Assembly (NCBI RefSeq): GCF_949987515.2
Contig: NC_082698.1
Coordinates: 32,206,070-32,270,069, forward strand
Origin: Delphinus delphis
Taxonomy: Eukaryota; Chordata; Mammalia; Artiodactyla; Delphinidae
Length of the DNA stretch: 64,000 bases
Direction: 5' to 3'
Below, one piece after another: positions 1 through 11,466 of the stretch. Each line of letters opens with the position of its first letter. Within the stretch, counting starts at the first letter, position 1. The translations under genes and the position numbers were made by a program. The notes beneath the pieces are model-generated. The model had not been told where the DNA came from. It saw only the letters and a list, made by a program, of their open reading frames with translations, and did not search any database.

Positions 1-682
1 GCAGAGGACAGGACATATCAGCTCAGCACAGGGCAAAACTGTGGTGTCTGTTTATGATTCATACACCATAGAACCAATCATTTTGTCATCCCAAGCCCAA
101 TTACGCTGTCAGCTAGGATCCCAACTGAAGCAACGAACACCCCTGCCCTAGTCAGTGTTCCCTGGCAGCACCTCTGTTCATAAACATTGTCCCTCCTTGA
201 AAGAGATATTCTCTTCCTTCCTAAATTAGGATATTTCTGCTAAGTAACGTGATGAAGAAATCACTGCATATTTGAGGATAAGCCTTGTGGGTAATGGAAA
301 CCTTTCAGCAAGGACCTGGATGTCCACTGAGTGCTATGGCCATCCTTTTGGGCAGTCACCAAAGTAATTTATGGAAACTGGGCTTTGGGGGGTAGTGGAA
401 AAACCACTGGCCAGGGAGCCAACAAGGCCTGAATTCCAGCTTTATACTCAGGCATTTCTTTTCTTCGTAAAATAAAGGCTCAGCCACCTTTCCCAGATGT
501 TCACTCTATGACAGTAAGGCAGGACTGCTGTGTTCAAACACTCACTTACAGCATAACATCAGCCAAACTGATGCAGTAGACAGTTCTAAAGGCCTATCCC
601 TCTACACAAATGTCAGAAAATCAAGCAGAAACTGTCAGAATCTACTTAAAAAATGGCAGCAGAGATCTGTGGCTTGTTTTTT

Positions 683-711
683 CTTTTTCCTTTTTTTTTT
701 TTTTTTTTTTT
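683..711. repeat. Poly-T tract
   Basis: A T-run of about 22 preceded by TTTTTTCTTTTTCC. No SINE body adjoins it that I recognise. Confidence 0.7.
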
Positions 712-1127
712 GCCCTTGTCCCACTTCCATCCTCGGCTTGGCAGTGGTCTTAACAAGGGCAGCTTGTGGTGTGGGAGCCTGGTTCCTGGTTCCAGAGGGA
801 CCAGAGCAGACCTCAGTCACGAAGACTGTGTTTCTGTGGTTCTAACCTGTCTGGGGCCACCTGACAGACTGACACAGGCACTCGTTTTTGTTTCATCTAA
901 CCTAGAGTGGAAATGCAGCAGGGATGTCTCAAAAACCTTGCAAGATTAATGAACAGCCCACAGCCACCTGGGGCAAAATATTACAGTTAAGGCATACAAC
1001 AGAGCATCAAACTCCAGGAAGAAAAGCTGCAGAGGGAGTGCCTTTGGGAAATTAGGACATTCAAAAGCACCCCTGTATACTGAAAAATTTAGAAAGCTAC
1101 ACACATGCACAGAGCCAATCTGGAAGA

Positions 1128-1226
1128 GTTATTTCCTTCCTCCCTCCCTCCCTCCCTCCCCCTTTCCTCTCTTCCTTTCTCTCTCTCTCTCTCCCCATCT
1201 CTTTCTCTTCATCTTTTTTTTCTTTT
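1128..1226. repeat. Polypyrimidine microsatellite (CCCT/TTCC/TC)n
   Basis: Nearly pure pyrimidine tract: TTCCTCCCTCCCTCCCTCCC then CTCTCTCTCTCTCTCCCC and T-rich DNA. A simple-sequence tract, not coding, although long ORFs cross it. Confidence 0.85.
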
Positions 1227-1636
1227 TGCCTCCTCACATTCAAAGATATCAATATCCGTAGACTCCAGATAGAGAACAAACTAGTGGTTATCAGAAGGGA
1301 GAGGGAAGGAGGGAGGGGCAGTATAGGGGTAGTGAGGGAAAAAGGGTTATTACAGGATTATATGAAATCATGTGTGTGAAACTTTTGAAAATTGTAAAGC
1401 AATACAGAATTTAAAGACCCTTTCATTCAATTTAAAAGAATGAAACAAAAAGAAAAGCAAAAGAAAGATCTATCACTCCTAAAAAAAAGGACATCTCTCT
1501 CCAAACACTAGCTGGATGTAAGCTAAAGGAACAGAGATTCCAGTGACCACACGAGGCAAAAAAAAAAAAAAAAAATAGCTACAGCTTGTGGAAGGCAAAA
1601 AAAAAAAGAAAAGAAACAAACAAACAAAAAACTATA

Positions 1637-1745
1637 GGGACTTCCCTGGCAGTCCAGTGGTTAAGACTCCATGCTTCTACTGCAGGGGGAAGGGGCCTGA
1701 TCCCTGGTCAGGAAATTAAGAAACAAAAAAAAACTGGAGCAAGCA
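1637..1745 (+). repeat. Short tRNA-derived SINE (CHR/Bov-tA-like)
   Basis: GGGACTTCCCTGGCAGTCCA with the B-box-like GGGCCTGATCCCTGG, followed by A-rich DNA. Degraded short type. Confidence 0.7.
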
Positions 1746-1921
1746 AAAAAAAAAAAAAACCAAAGGGAGGGGAGAATCTGATTCCCAGAGTTACCACGTT
1801 GTAATATCCAAAATGTCCAGTTTTCAAACATTCACTTCATGGCTTGGTCCATATAGAATTTTGGACTTGTCAGAGAAAAGAGCATAAACGATTTCTCAGG
1901 AAGAGAGGATCCTGACCTCAC

Positions 1922-2083
1922 CTGGATCCATGGGGAGCGCATAAATCCTGAGGTTTTCATTAAAGTTTCCTAGCAAGTTAAGAAAATTCTGATCTGTATA
2001 ATCAAAACGATTCTGGAAAATAATGGAGCAGATCACATTGCAGGGAGCACAGCCCAGGATGAAAGTGGGGTCACAGGGTGACC
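1922..2083 (-). pseudogene. CYP2C18: CYP2C pseudogene exon 4, 1 bp insertion
   Basis: 162 bp against the usual 161 bp. It reads [40 protein letters not shown] and [22 protein letters not shown] then stands where CCCTGGATCCAG (PWIQ) is expected, a +1 insertion. Acceptor TTCTTTAG, donor GTGAGG. About 4.5 kb separates it from exon 3, partly because of an inserted L1 with its own SINE (2260-3939). Confidence 0.92.
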
Positions 2084-2259
2084 CTAAAGAATTGAAAAGA
2101 TTTATAAAACACTATTAAGATATAAATATAAAACTCTGTTGTGGATAACAGATAATTTTAGAATCTCTGAAGCAATATCTACCTAGAAATTTCCCTATCA
2201 GCAAACATTTAAGCATGCTTAAAATCAACACATCACTGTTCCCTTAAACATGAATTGAC

Positions 2260-3939
2260 AAAATGGATTAAAGACCTAAATGTAAGGCCAGACACTATAA
2301 AACTCTTAGAGGAAAACAGGCAGAACACTCTATGACATAAATCACAGCAAGATCCTTTTTGACCCACCTCCTAGAGAAATGGAAATAAAAACAAATAAAC
2401 AAATGGGACCTAATGAAACTTAAAAGCTTTTGCACAGCAAAGGAAACCATAAACAAGACGAAAAGACAACCCTCAGAATGGGAGAAAATATTTGCAAATG
2501 AAGCAACTGACAAAGGATTCATCTCCAAAACATACAAGCAACTCATGCAGCTCAATATCAAAAAAACAAACAACCCAATCCAAAAATGGGCAGAAGACCT
2601 AAACAGACATTTCTCCAAAGAAGACATACAGATTGGCAACAAACACATGAAAGAATGTTCAACATCGTTAATCATTAGAGAAATACAAATCAAAACTACA
2701 ATGAGATATCATCTCACACCAGTCAGAATGGCCATCATCAAAAAATCTACAAACAATAAATGCTGGAGAGGGTGTGGAGAAAAGGGAACCCTCTTGAACT
2801 GTTGGTGGGAATGTAAACTGATACAGCCACTATGGAGAACAGTATGGAGGTTCCTTAAAAAACTAAAAATAGAACTACCATACGACCCAGCAATCCCACT
2901 ACTGGGCATATACCCTGAGAAAACCATCATTCAAAAAGAGTCATGTGGGGCTTCCCTGGTGGCGCAGCAGCTAAGAATCCGCCTGCCAATGCAGGGGACA
3001 CGGGTTCGAGTCCTGGTCTAGGAAGATCCCACATGCCGTGGAGCAACTAAGCCCATGTGCTACAACTACTGAGCCTGTGCTCTAGAACCCGTGAGCCACA
3101 ACTGCTGAGCCCATGTGTCACAACTACTGAGCCTGCACGCCTAGAGCCCGTGCTCCACAACAAGAGAAGCCACCGCACTCAGAAGCCCGCGCACCGCAAC
3201 CAAGAGTAGCCCCCGCTCGCCGCAACTAGAGAAAGCCCACGCGCAGCAACGAAGATCCAACGCAGCCAAAAATAAAAATAAAATAAAATTTAAAAAAAGT
3301 CATGTACCACAATGTTCACTGCAGCTCTATTTACAATAGCCAGGACATGGAAGCAACCTAAGTGTCCATCGACAGATGAATGGATAAAGAAGATGTGGCA
3401 CATATATACAATGGAATATTACTTAGCCATAAAAAGAAACGAAATTGAGTTATTTGTAGTGAGGTGGATGGACCCAGAGTCTGTAATACAGAGTGAAGTA
3501 AGTCAGAAAGAGAAAAACAAATACCATATGCCAACACATATATATGGAATCTAAAAAAAAAGAAAAAGAAAAAAAATGGTCAGAAGAACCTAGGGACAAG
3601 ACAGGAATAAAGATGCAGACCTACTAGAGAATGGACTTGAGGATACAGGGAGGGGGAAGGGTAAGCTGGGACAAAGTGAGAGAGTGACATGGACATATAT
3701 ACACTACCAAATATGAAATAAATAGCTAGTGGGAAGCAGCCACATAGCAAAGGGAGATCAGCTCCGTGGTTTGTGACCACCTAGAGGGGTGGGATAGGGA
3801 GGGTGGGAGGGAGGGAGACGCAAGAGGGAAGAGATATGGGAACATATGTATATGTATAACTGATTCACTTTGTTATAAAGCAGAAACTAACACACCATTG
3901 TAAAGCAATTATACTCCAATAAAGATGTTAAAAAAAACC
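2260..3939 (+). mobile_element. LINE-1, 5'-truncated, with clean TSD (nested SINE inside)
   Basis: The end of L1 ORF2 ([20 protein letters not shown] near 2485, [10 protein letters not shown] near 2705), the 3' UTR and an A-tail after ATACTCCAATAAAGATGTTA. Flanked by AAACATGAATTGAC (2246-2259) and AAACATGAACTGAC (3940-3953), a 14 bp TSD with one mismatch. A CHR SINE interrupts it at 2947-3297. It lies in intron 3 of the CYP2C pseudogene. Confidence 0.9.
2947..3297 (+). repeat. CHR SINE, long type, nested in L1
   Basis: GGGGCTTCCCTGGTGGCGCA head, GGGTTCGAGTCCTGG B box, the long body with repeated CAACTACTGAGCC units, and an AATAAAAATAAAATAAAA tail. TSD AGTCATGT at 2939-2946 and 3298-3305. It splits an L1 ORF2, so it is younger than that L1. 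Confidence 0.9.
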
Positions 3940-3953
3940 AAACATGAACTGAC

Positions 3954-6604
3954 CATTCCATCCTAGTTTGTTTAATAATAGTTCTCCAAATACTCCATTT
4001 ACATCACTGCGTTAAGTCAAGGTGCTGGTTATTTTGTAGAGCGAAAGAAGAGAAAAAATTTTAAGGGTCAGTTTTTTAAGACAATAATTCAGGTTATCTA
4101 TCAGTGCAAAATCACGTCTGTCTGGTAAACTTGTAGACGATTAAGCACTGACGTAGGAAGGAAGCAATAGTTAGGAACCTGGAAACGTTTTATATATAGT
4201 GAATAGCTGAAGGAACAACTTGTACCATCAGGAAAGGAAAAGATTAAAGAGAGAAAGATTATGGAAAAAGTCAGGTGTTTGATGGTACAAAGAAAAAAAA
4301 GCAAAAGCTGTCCATGTTGTACGAGAAGAAAACTAACACAAATGAACATGAATTGTAAGATAGATTTGTTTGCCGAAAATAAAAATAGGTAAGAATTCTG
4401 CATTTCAAACAAATCACAGGGCAAACAAGAAAGATTAAATTGAGAAATGGAGTCCTTTTGTTTCTTTATTGCAGTATGCAGAGCAGGTGTGGGGAGGAAC
4501 ATCCTGCTCTAAGATATAGTGTCCCTCATCACCAATCAGGCCTCACATTTAATTTATTTGGACAGAACACGCCCTCTTGTGGAATTCTGGGATATTGCTA
4601 CATATAGCCATCAACGGAATACCATATGTTGTTACAAATTTTTTAATTTGAATTTAGATGAAGTCCATCATTTTACAGACAAATAAATTAAAGCAGAGGA
4701 AAAGTAGTTTTCTTTTTTAGTGGTTAATATTTACATGAAATTGCTATAATCGGATGATCGATAAACTTTATATGCAAAAAACCCAAATCACATCATACAT
4801 GTAATTAAGGGTGACTTGAATCAAAGTGTTGTGATGAAATGATAGGGAATTAAGTAATAGGAACCTATTTAGTTAACTGCTCGTATGCCAGGCTCCTTTT
4901 CAGCTGAACCAAGTCATGGTTCTTAGTGTCATGCCAAGACACTAAGCTTGCAGAAAAACTTTTACTTTAGAAGGTAGGGGATAATTTGAGAAGACCTTAA
5001 GGTTTCTGTGTGTGTGACAGCTAAAATCTGGTTTTTAATCTTTCCTTTCACTTGAGAGAGAGACTTACAAAGCAGGGTAATTTGGAATTCAGACGGAAAA
5101 TAAGATCCATCTTAACAAGCACTTCATAGGTCAGTACAGCTGACAGTAAGGGGTAAAATATTACCGAAGTACCAAAATTGGTAAAAAATTACCAATTACC
5201 ATCCAATTGTTTTAAAATGTACTTGGGTTTTACTTTTATTCAGATGGTAAGGCCAACACATCAGGAGATGATAAGATAGTTTATTACTCATACTTCCCAA
5301 GAAGAGGGGGCACCCTACACAAGGCCACATGGGGAAGCACTGAGGTCAGTCAGGAGGCAGAAGGAACAAGGGGAGAGCATGGGCCAAAGCCTTTACTGGG
5401 GTTTTCACGGAAGAAATGAGCAAGGCTGGGTAGGTATGCTCAGTAAGTTTAAGACTGGATAGTTTGGGTAATTTCAGAGGGCTCTAGGCCCCAGGGGTGG
5501 TCCCTAGCTGTCCTGTAACTGGCCCTGGGTTGATTTAGGGCAGGGAGAATATTGGCTTGGCGTGTGAGGGTTTCATAAAGGAGGTTTCCTGGGGGTATCG
5601 GCTTTGGATAGGCTGGTTTGAAAATCAAAGGAGTGCTCACACACAAGATGCGATGCTCTATCTCAGAATTAGCTAACCCTGGGAGAGGCAGTTGCTCCCT
5701 GGGTCTGCAAGTCCCCCAAAATGTCAAAGTATCATAAAGTAGAGAAAAGAAAAAACATGATTATTATATCAATAATGGGGGAGGGAAGTATAAAGAAAGC
5801 TGAAAACAGAAGAAACTAATAGGGAAGGCAGGGTAATGAGTTATTAATAATAGTTGAAATCTGTTTAAATAGATCATTTTATAACCTGGTATTTGTGTAA
5901 TGTTCAGGATTAAGCCACAGCATCTATTTCTTAAAATATATAAAACAACACTAAATAGGGAGCAACATTAAGTAAATGAAGCTGCTAATTTTAAAACAGT
6001 TATTTATAAGGAAATCACAATTGATGAGGTCTGCACTAAGGGATGCCTAAGCAATTAAAACCATAGACAATTATCATTACTGGCCAGAACAGTAGGCAAT
6101 GGGTCTCAGAAGAAACCCTCAGACATGTGCCTGAGGCGACCATACAAATATAGGCCAGTTAAGTGAAAGCACATGTCATTTGTTTCACGCTCCATAAGGG
6201 TGTGATGAGGTCATTCCCACCATGTCCACTTGATGAAATGTTCTGGAATATATAACCCACATTTACACTATGGGAAAAAACATTATTCTCTAATGCCAGA
6301 AAAAAACGAGACTCAAAACCTTCCACCTTCATGACCTAATGATTTGAAAACAAAAAGTTCAGGACAGGATAGGATTAAATGACCTTTAATCCACACTATA
6401 TGCACCACAGTGGGTGTACACACACAACAAGCACAGATACACAAAAGCCCTCTAGGCTCTCTCCTCTCTCTCCCCGCTCCACAGGAGGGCTGACAACCAT
6501 GACCCATATGAAAGATGTGGCTGTCCCTGAAATGTTTCCTAGGATGTCACTGGAGAAGACAGCAGTCTGTTAAGGTGAGAGTGACAGAGCATAGCATCAC
6601 CCAC
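3954..6604. other. CYP2C pseudogene intron 3 remainder
   Basis: AT-rich unique DNA plus the LTR-like repeat at 5265-5735. The 4520-4640 segment shares similarity with 22735-22800 (see findings). No coding signal. Confidence 0.6.
5265..5735 (-). mobile_element. Retroviral LTR-like repeat, copy A
   Basis: Contains GTCAGGAGGCAGAAGGAACA, AGCATGGGCCAAAGCCTTTA and GGGTAATTTCAGAGGGCTC, closely matched by the copy at 19925-20235. LTR identity and strand are inferred from base composition and the shared family. Ends are not defined. Confidence 0.45.
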
Positions 6605-6753
6605 CACTGGTCTCTCTCAACTCCTCCACAAGGCAGTGGGTTTCCTCTTGAACTCGGTCCTCAATGCTCTTCTTCCCCACCCCGAATTCCACAGTGTCAT
6701 GAGGGAGATGCGCCAGATCTCCTTCCATCTCTTTCCATTGCTAAAGAGGATTC
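6605..6753 (-). pseudogene. CYP2C18: CYP2C pseudogene exon 3, 1 bp deletion
   Basis: 149 bp against the usual 150 bp. It reads [20 protein letters not shown] and WNS, then loses one base in the phenylalanine codon of RNFGMGK; the rest ([20 protein letters not shown]) is in another frame. Two arginines have become tryptophan by C-to-T change. Acceptor CCTGGTAG and donor GTGGGTGA are intact. It lies 172 bp beyond exon 2, the compact exon 2-3 spacing usual in CYP2C genes. Confidence 0.92.
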
Positions 6754-6925
6754 CTACCAGGAGGAGAAACAGAAACTAGGAGGGAGGCCCTAGGGAAGGA
6801 GGAGTGAGCTGACACTTGGCAGCCTGGCAGATGGACCCAGCTCTGCTGGGGGGCTCTTCAAATTCCTCTTTTCCATCCTCCCCACCCTCACTACCAATGC
6901 GGAAGATGCGCACACGCACACCTAC

Positions 6926-7090
6926 CATGTCCTTTATTAACTCTTTGAGACACAGGGAGACTGCCTCTTCCAGAAAACTCTTCTCACAGATCAATCAGGG
7001 CTTCTTTCACTGCTTTGTAACCATGCAACACTATGGTGGGCTTCAAGCCAAAATACCCAGTGAACACAGGGCCATACACTTTTTTGAGAG
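6926..7090 (-). pseudogene. CYP2C18: CYP2C pseudogene exon 2, +2 bp and in-frame TGA
   Basis: 165 bp against the usual 163 bp of CYP2C exon 2. The two extra bases are in the A-run at the exon start (CTCTCAAAAAAGTG instead of CTCTCAAAAGTG). The frame then reads [20 protein letters not shown] and [12 protein letters not shown], then TGA where glycine (GGA) is expected, then EEFSGRGSLPVSQRVNKGHG. Acceptor TTTTCCAG and donor GTAGGT are intact. Confidence 0.93.
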
Positions 7091-7261
7091 CTGGAAAATG
7101 TATATTAGCAAAAGAACTCACAATTTGGTCTATTTTGCTCATGATTAAGATTGTTATCAACATCATGTTGTTGATGTTTTATTCTGCCACACATAACTTC
7201 AAAGATTTCTGGATCTTATATATGTATGATGATAATTCAACATCCATTCATGATTAAAAAA

Positions 7262-8342
7262 AAAACTCTCACCAAAGTGGTTGTAAAGGGAACATATCTC
7301 AACATAATAAAGCAGAAGACCTAAATAGACATTTCTCCAAAGACAACATACAGATGGCCAACAGGCATATAAAAAGCTGCTCAACATCACTACCTATTAG
7401 ACAAATGCAAATCAAAACCACGATGAGGTACCACTTCACACCAGTCAAAACGGTTATCAACAAAAGTCTACAAATAATAAATGCTGAAGAGGGTGTGCAG
7501 AAAAGGGAACCCTCCTACACTGGCTGCAGGAATATAAATTGGTGCAGCCACTATGGAGAACAGTAGCGACTCCTTTAAAAACTAAAAATAGAGTTACTAT
7601 ATGATCCAGCAATTCCATTCCTGGGTATTTACCCAGAAAAAAACAAAAACTCTAATTCGAAAAGATAATGCACCCCAGTGTTCACAGCAGCACCATTTAC
7701 AATAGCCAAGTCATGGAAGCAACCCAAGTGCCCATCAACAGACAACTGGCTTAAAAAGATGTGGTGTATTTATACAATGGAATATTACTCAGCCATTAAA
7801 AAAAGACCAATAAAAAAATAAATATATATTTTTAAAAAGTGAAATGTTGCCATTTGTAGCAACCTGGATGGGCCTAGAGGATAATATGCTTAGTGAAATA
7901 AGTCAGATAAAGAAAAATACTACATCATATCACTTATATGTCAACTCTAAAAAATAATACAGGGCCTCCCTGGTGGCGCAGTGGTTGAGAGCCCGCCTGC
8001 TGATGCAGGGGACACGGGTTCGTGCCCCGATCCAGGAAGATCCCACATGCCGCGGAGCGGCTGGGCCCGTGAGCCATGGCCGCTGAGCCTGCGCGTCCGG
8101 AGCCTGTGCTCCGCAACGGGAGAGGCCACAACAGTGAGAGGCCCGCATACCACCAATAATAATAATTAATAATAATGAATTTATATACAAAAGAGAAAAA
8201 GACTCACAGACACAGAAAACAACTGTACGGTTACTAAGGTGGGGGGGAACAAATTAGGGGTATGGGATTAACAGATACAAACTAATATACATAAACTAGA
8301 TAAGCAACAAGGATTTACTGTATAGCACGGGGAATTATACTC
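7262..8342 (+). mobile_element. Older LINE-1, left part, cut by the YARS2 insertion
   Basis: A degraded L1 ORF2 end ([20 protein letters not shown] near 7380) and 3' UTR up to GGGGAATTATACTC. The same consensus resumes at about 11467 with AATATCTTGTGATAAC. The first ~45 bases come from further upstream in ORF2 and are joined to the rest by an internal deletion. A CHR SINE is nested at 7962-8152. Confidence 0.8.
7962..8152 (+). repeat. CHR SINE nested in old L1
   Basis: GGGCCTCCCTGGTGGCGCAG head, GGGTTCGTGCCCCGA B box, and an end at GAGAGGCCCGCATACC with an AATAATAAT tail. Confidence 0.85.
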
Positions 8343-8373
8343 ACTTTCTTGTACTAGGTCACCAGGAAGGAAG

Positions 8374-9281
8374 ATGGCGGCACCCAAATCGCGGTATACT
8401 TCCCGAGGTGGTGGTTTGGTACCACAGGCGGGTCAAGAGTCTTCCCCTGGTACTGCGTGAGGCCAACTCGGGCGCTCGGGGGTTGCTGGAGGTGCCGAAG
8501 GCTCCGGGTCTGTTCAAGGAGTTCTTCCCAGAGAGGGGCACAAAGACAGGGCTCCCAGAGCTCTTGGACGGTGGTATGGCGGGCAACTTTCCCCAGACCA
8601 TCTACTGCACCTTCGACCCCATGACTCGCTTCCTTTGTGGCATCTGCTGGCACTGTTGGGCCTGTTTCACTTCCACCGATAGGGCCACAAAGCGAGCGCG
8701 TCGGTGGGAGGTGCGAGCGCGTCGGTGGGAGGTGCCACCGCGCGCCTGGGAGACGGCAGCGCCGGTACCTGCGCGCACAAGGCCCTGGACGCAAAGCACG
8801 TGCAAAACAACGTGCGCGCCCTACGCCGGGCGCTCTAGGCTGCTGATCACCAGCAGCTGCTCACTAACTGGCTGACGCGGGACAGCTGCGCGGTGCTGGA
8901 CAGCTCGGCGTGGTATCGGAAGCAGCACCTGGTGGACTTCTTAGCGGCAGCGGGCGGCCACTTCCGCGCGGCCACGCTGCTGAACCGGCCCAGCGTGCAC
9001 ACTCGGCTGAAGACCCAGGTGGCGTGAGTTTGGCCGAGTTTTTATACCAGGTGAACCCTGGAATAAGCGTCCTGGATAATACATGCCGCAAAGCAAACGC
9101 CGTTTCAGACGGTCCTGGAGGGTATCGGATGATAACGGAAGGCGGAGTCAGTATAAATCACAAGCAAGTAACGGATCCTGAGAGTGTTTTAGTTGTTGGA
9201 CAACATATTCTCAAGAATGGACTTTCGTTACTTAAAATAGGAAAAAGGAATTTCTACATTATAAAATGGCTTCAGCTATGA
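8374..9281 (+). pseudogene. YARS2: YARS2 processed pseudogene, internally deleted and frameshifted
   Basis: YARS2 charges mitochondrial tRNA-Tyr. This intronless copy starts ATGGCGGCACCC and carries [51 protein letters not shown] and SLAEFLYQV. It then jumps straight to [14 protein letters not shown] and the complete C-terminus, [20 protein letters not shown] to [15 protein letters not shown] and the stop. The region between (most of the Rossmann fold with the KMSKS-like loop, and the anticodon-binding domain) is absent, and several frameshifts and stops break the first part, so no enzyme can be made. GC-rich base composition (8.37-9.0 kb) reflects the parent's first exon. It lies within CYP2C intron 1 on the opposite strand. 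Confidence 0.88.
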
Positions 9282-9630
9282 TGAAAAATCCTTCTGGTGG
9301 TTCAAATTTATCCATCATTCATTCTCAAGACATACGAACGTATAATCTTCGCTTATGCAAATCAAACAACAGAGAATGGAGTATACTCCAGGCCTCACAG
9401 CGTGAGTGATTTCATTATTTATATAAGTTGGTTCTGTTTGTGTAATAGTGGTATATTTCATTTCCTGGTCCTTAAACATTAAGGGCTACCACAGAAAGGC
9501 ATGATTTCCGGGGTTAATCTCTTTTCATAATTATTCTCCATGAAAAACTAAGTGCTATCTTTCCTATCCTGTCCTTCTTGTTCTTTTGAAGACAAGGAAT
9601 AACAATGAAAAACAGGTAGTATAAGAAATT

Positions 9631-9749
9631 TTAAGGGGGGGACTTCCCTGGCGGTCCAGTGGTTGAGGCTCCGTGCTTACCCTGCAGGGGACACGGGTTC
9701 CATCCCTGGTTGGGGAACTAAGATCCCACATGCCAAGCAGCGTGGCCAA
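9631..9749 (+). repeat. Short tRNA-derived SINE with TSD
   Basis: GGGGACTTCCCTGGCGGTCC to GCAGCGTGGCC. TSD AAGAAATT at 9623-9630 and 9750-9757. Inserted into the YARS2-containing block. Confidence 0.8.
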
Positions 9750-10404
9750 AAGAAATTGTGGGTACTTTTATATCAGGTGAATATCTCACTGGATTTTTTT
9801 GTTGTTAAGGAAGCTAGTACAGTTCTCCTTTGAAAAGGAGAAAAGTTAGAGGAAGCCATATTTGACATTAGAAATTACGGTAGAAAGTTTCCTTTGGAAA
9901 AAAAAAAAGAACAAAAATCAGTACTTGACTTTTCAGGAAGTTTCTAATTCAGTTTTCCAGTCCCTTGCCTGTGTTCCATAGAATTAAATTTACTCACAGC
10001 CTTGTTTATTTGTTTTTTTTTACTTAGTAAAAAAGGTATCAATGTTTTATAAATTTATAGGCTTTTAGTTTTTAAAGTTTCAAATTCTGCCCCCAGGCAG
10101 ATTGCAACTTGAGATGAACTGAAAAGTTAAGTAACCAACAAGATAAAATAGAGGATAATCATATGAGTATATCAAAAGATAAAAGGGATAAAGAAATTTC
10201 AGGTCAAATTTAAAGTATTTGGAATCAAGACTTAGTTAAATTAAGCTCTACATTCACTAGGCAATTTGATCCTCCAGAAATGTTTCTAAAACCTGAAAAA
10301 TCAAGGTGATAGCACCCCTGTTTCCCCTGAGGATCAAGTGAAACACGAACACAAAATGGTTTACAATCAGATTTGTTCTAGAAAATCTTACAGGCAGCAA
10401 AGCA

Positions 10405-10510
10405 TGGCTTTAGAGTTCAAATTCTAGCCATTTACTACCTGGGGATTACTTGGAGCAAGTCACTATCTTCATATGCAAAAATGGAGATGTAATAATGCTC
10501 GAGTCAATTA
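10405..10510 (+). repeat. MIR-type ancient SINE (partial)
   Basis: GGCTTTAGAGTTCAAATTCT..CTTGGAGCAAGTCACTATCT..GGAGATGTAATAATGC follows the MIR core pattern. Confidence 0.5.
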
Positions 10511-11466
10511 GGAAAAATCTAACAGGGAAAAAAAGCCATAAAACTTTTGTACAGTGTAAGCTGTATTGCTATGTTCCAAAGTAGATTTAAATGTTAGAAA
10601 GCCATAGTTTATCCAAACCTTCGTCTGGGAGTAAAGTTAGGAAGAATTCATTTATTGACAAACTTTAATGTCACTTCATAGCAGCAATTTTATTTACACA
10701 GTAACAATGAACATACAGGTATCCATTATAAATGTCAGAGATCATCGCTACATTTCAAAACTTCACTCAGTTTGAGGGCCAACAAAAGAAGTTTTTCTCT
10801 TTCCATACCTATCTTGCCTCTGTTTTTCTTTGTACAAGGTGTGTAGTACTAGCAAGCGCATTACTGTAGCAGGTCACATTTTCAATTTGAAATTTGATGT
10901 GCTGGGGAAAGGTGCATGACGAGGTGTTTTCCCCCTTACAAATTCAAAAAGCTAGAATAGAATGGTCATCATCTGACCTACCTGAAATAAGTAAGTCACG
11001 GATTGCTATGATTTCAAAATTGATGTCTAATGATGGCAGAGTAATTTTAAAGTGTGCTAACAAACATCTTGGAAGCCTGTATTCTACGAAGATGGTACTA
11101 CTAACAGATTCAAAGTAGTACCGTATCATATCAGACCGAAACTGGTTCTTTATGTTTGAGATGAGTTGCTGAGCCTATTGTTTCTTAGTAAATGGGTACC
11201 ATTAGCTAAAGGTAATGGACATATCCATATTGTTCCTGCCAGTAGTCCTTCATAAATGTCATGACTTTAAAAATTTTAGTATCTACAATATATAATTGAT
11301 CTTCAAATTTATAATGTAATTCATATCAAGAACCACCTGGAGAATTTTAGTAAAATGTTTATGTTCTAAACCTCACTCCCAACACCCTGAAAGCCTTTAA
11401 GAGTATGTGTGTGTGTCCAGATGTTTTTCTTTAAATAACAAAGCTCCACATTATTTTCATTTAAAA

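Larger units (their letters stand above)
1..1636. other. Intergenic or CYP2C intron 4 DNA, no gene seen
   Basis: No CYP2C exon 5 or other coding segment was recognised. Contents are a MIR-like piece near 370-480, the poly-T at 683 and the polypyrimidine tract at 1128. ORFs here are low-complexity. Confidence 0.6.
9282..11466 (+). other. Downstream part of the YARS2-containing insertion (probable 3' UTR-derived DNA)
   Basis: AT-rich DNA without coding capacity that I recognise. It lies between the YARS2 stop and the point where the interrupted L1 resumes at about 11467, with a short A-run (TTTAAAAAA) before that point. Inferred to be mostly retrocopied 3' UTR plus a later SINE (9631-9749) and a MIR-like piece (~10405-10510). 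An ORF at 10894-11118 has no recognisable similarity. Confidence 0.4.

Noticed and set aside
653..949. 98-codon ORF on the plus strand starting at 653
   Set aside because: It crosses a poly-T run (a phenylalanine stretch) and resembles no protein family; a chance ORF.
1097..1279. Minus-strand ORF rich in E, K, R and G
   Set aside because: It is the translation of the polypyrimidine microsatellite, not a gene.
2947..3297. tRNA gene suggested by A/B-box-like sequences such as GGGTTCGAGTCC
   Set aside because: The boxes belong to tRNA-derived SINEs with tails and TSDs; no cloverleaf with acceptor stem was found.
8354..8875. Long overlapping ORFs (up to 155 codons) on both strands in GC-rich DNA
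   Set aside because: They are frame fragments and antisense shadows of the YARS2 retrocopy.
10894..11118. 74-codon ORF in the downstream part of the YARS2 insertion
   Set aside because: No recognisable family, no context; probably chance in AT-rich DNA.
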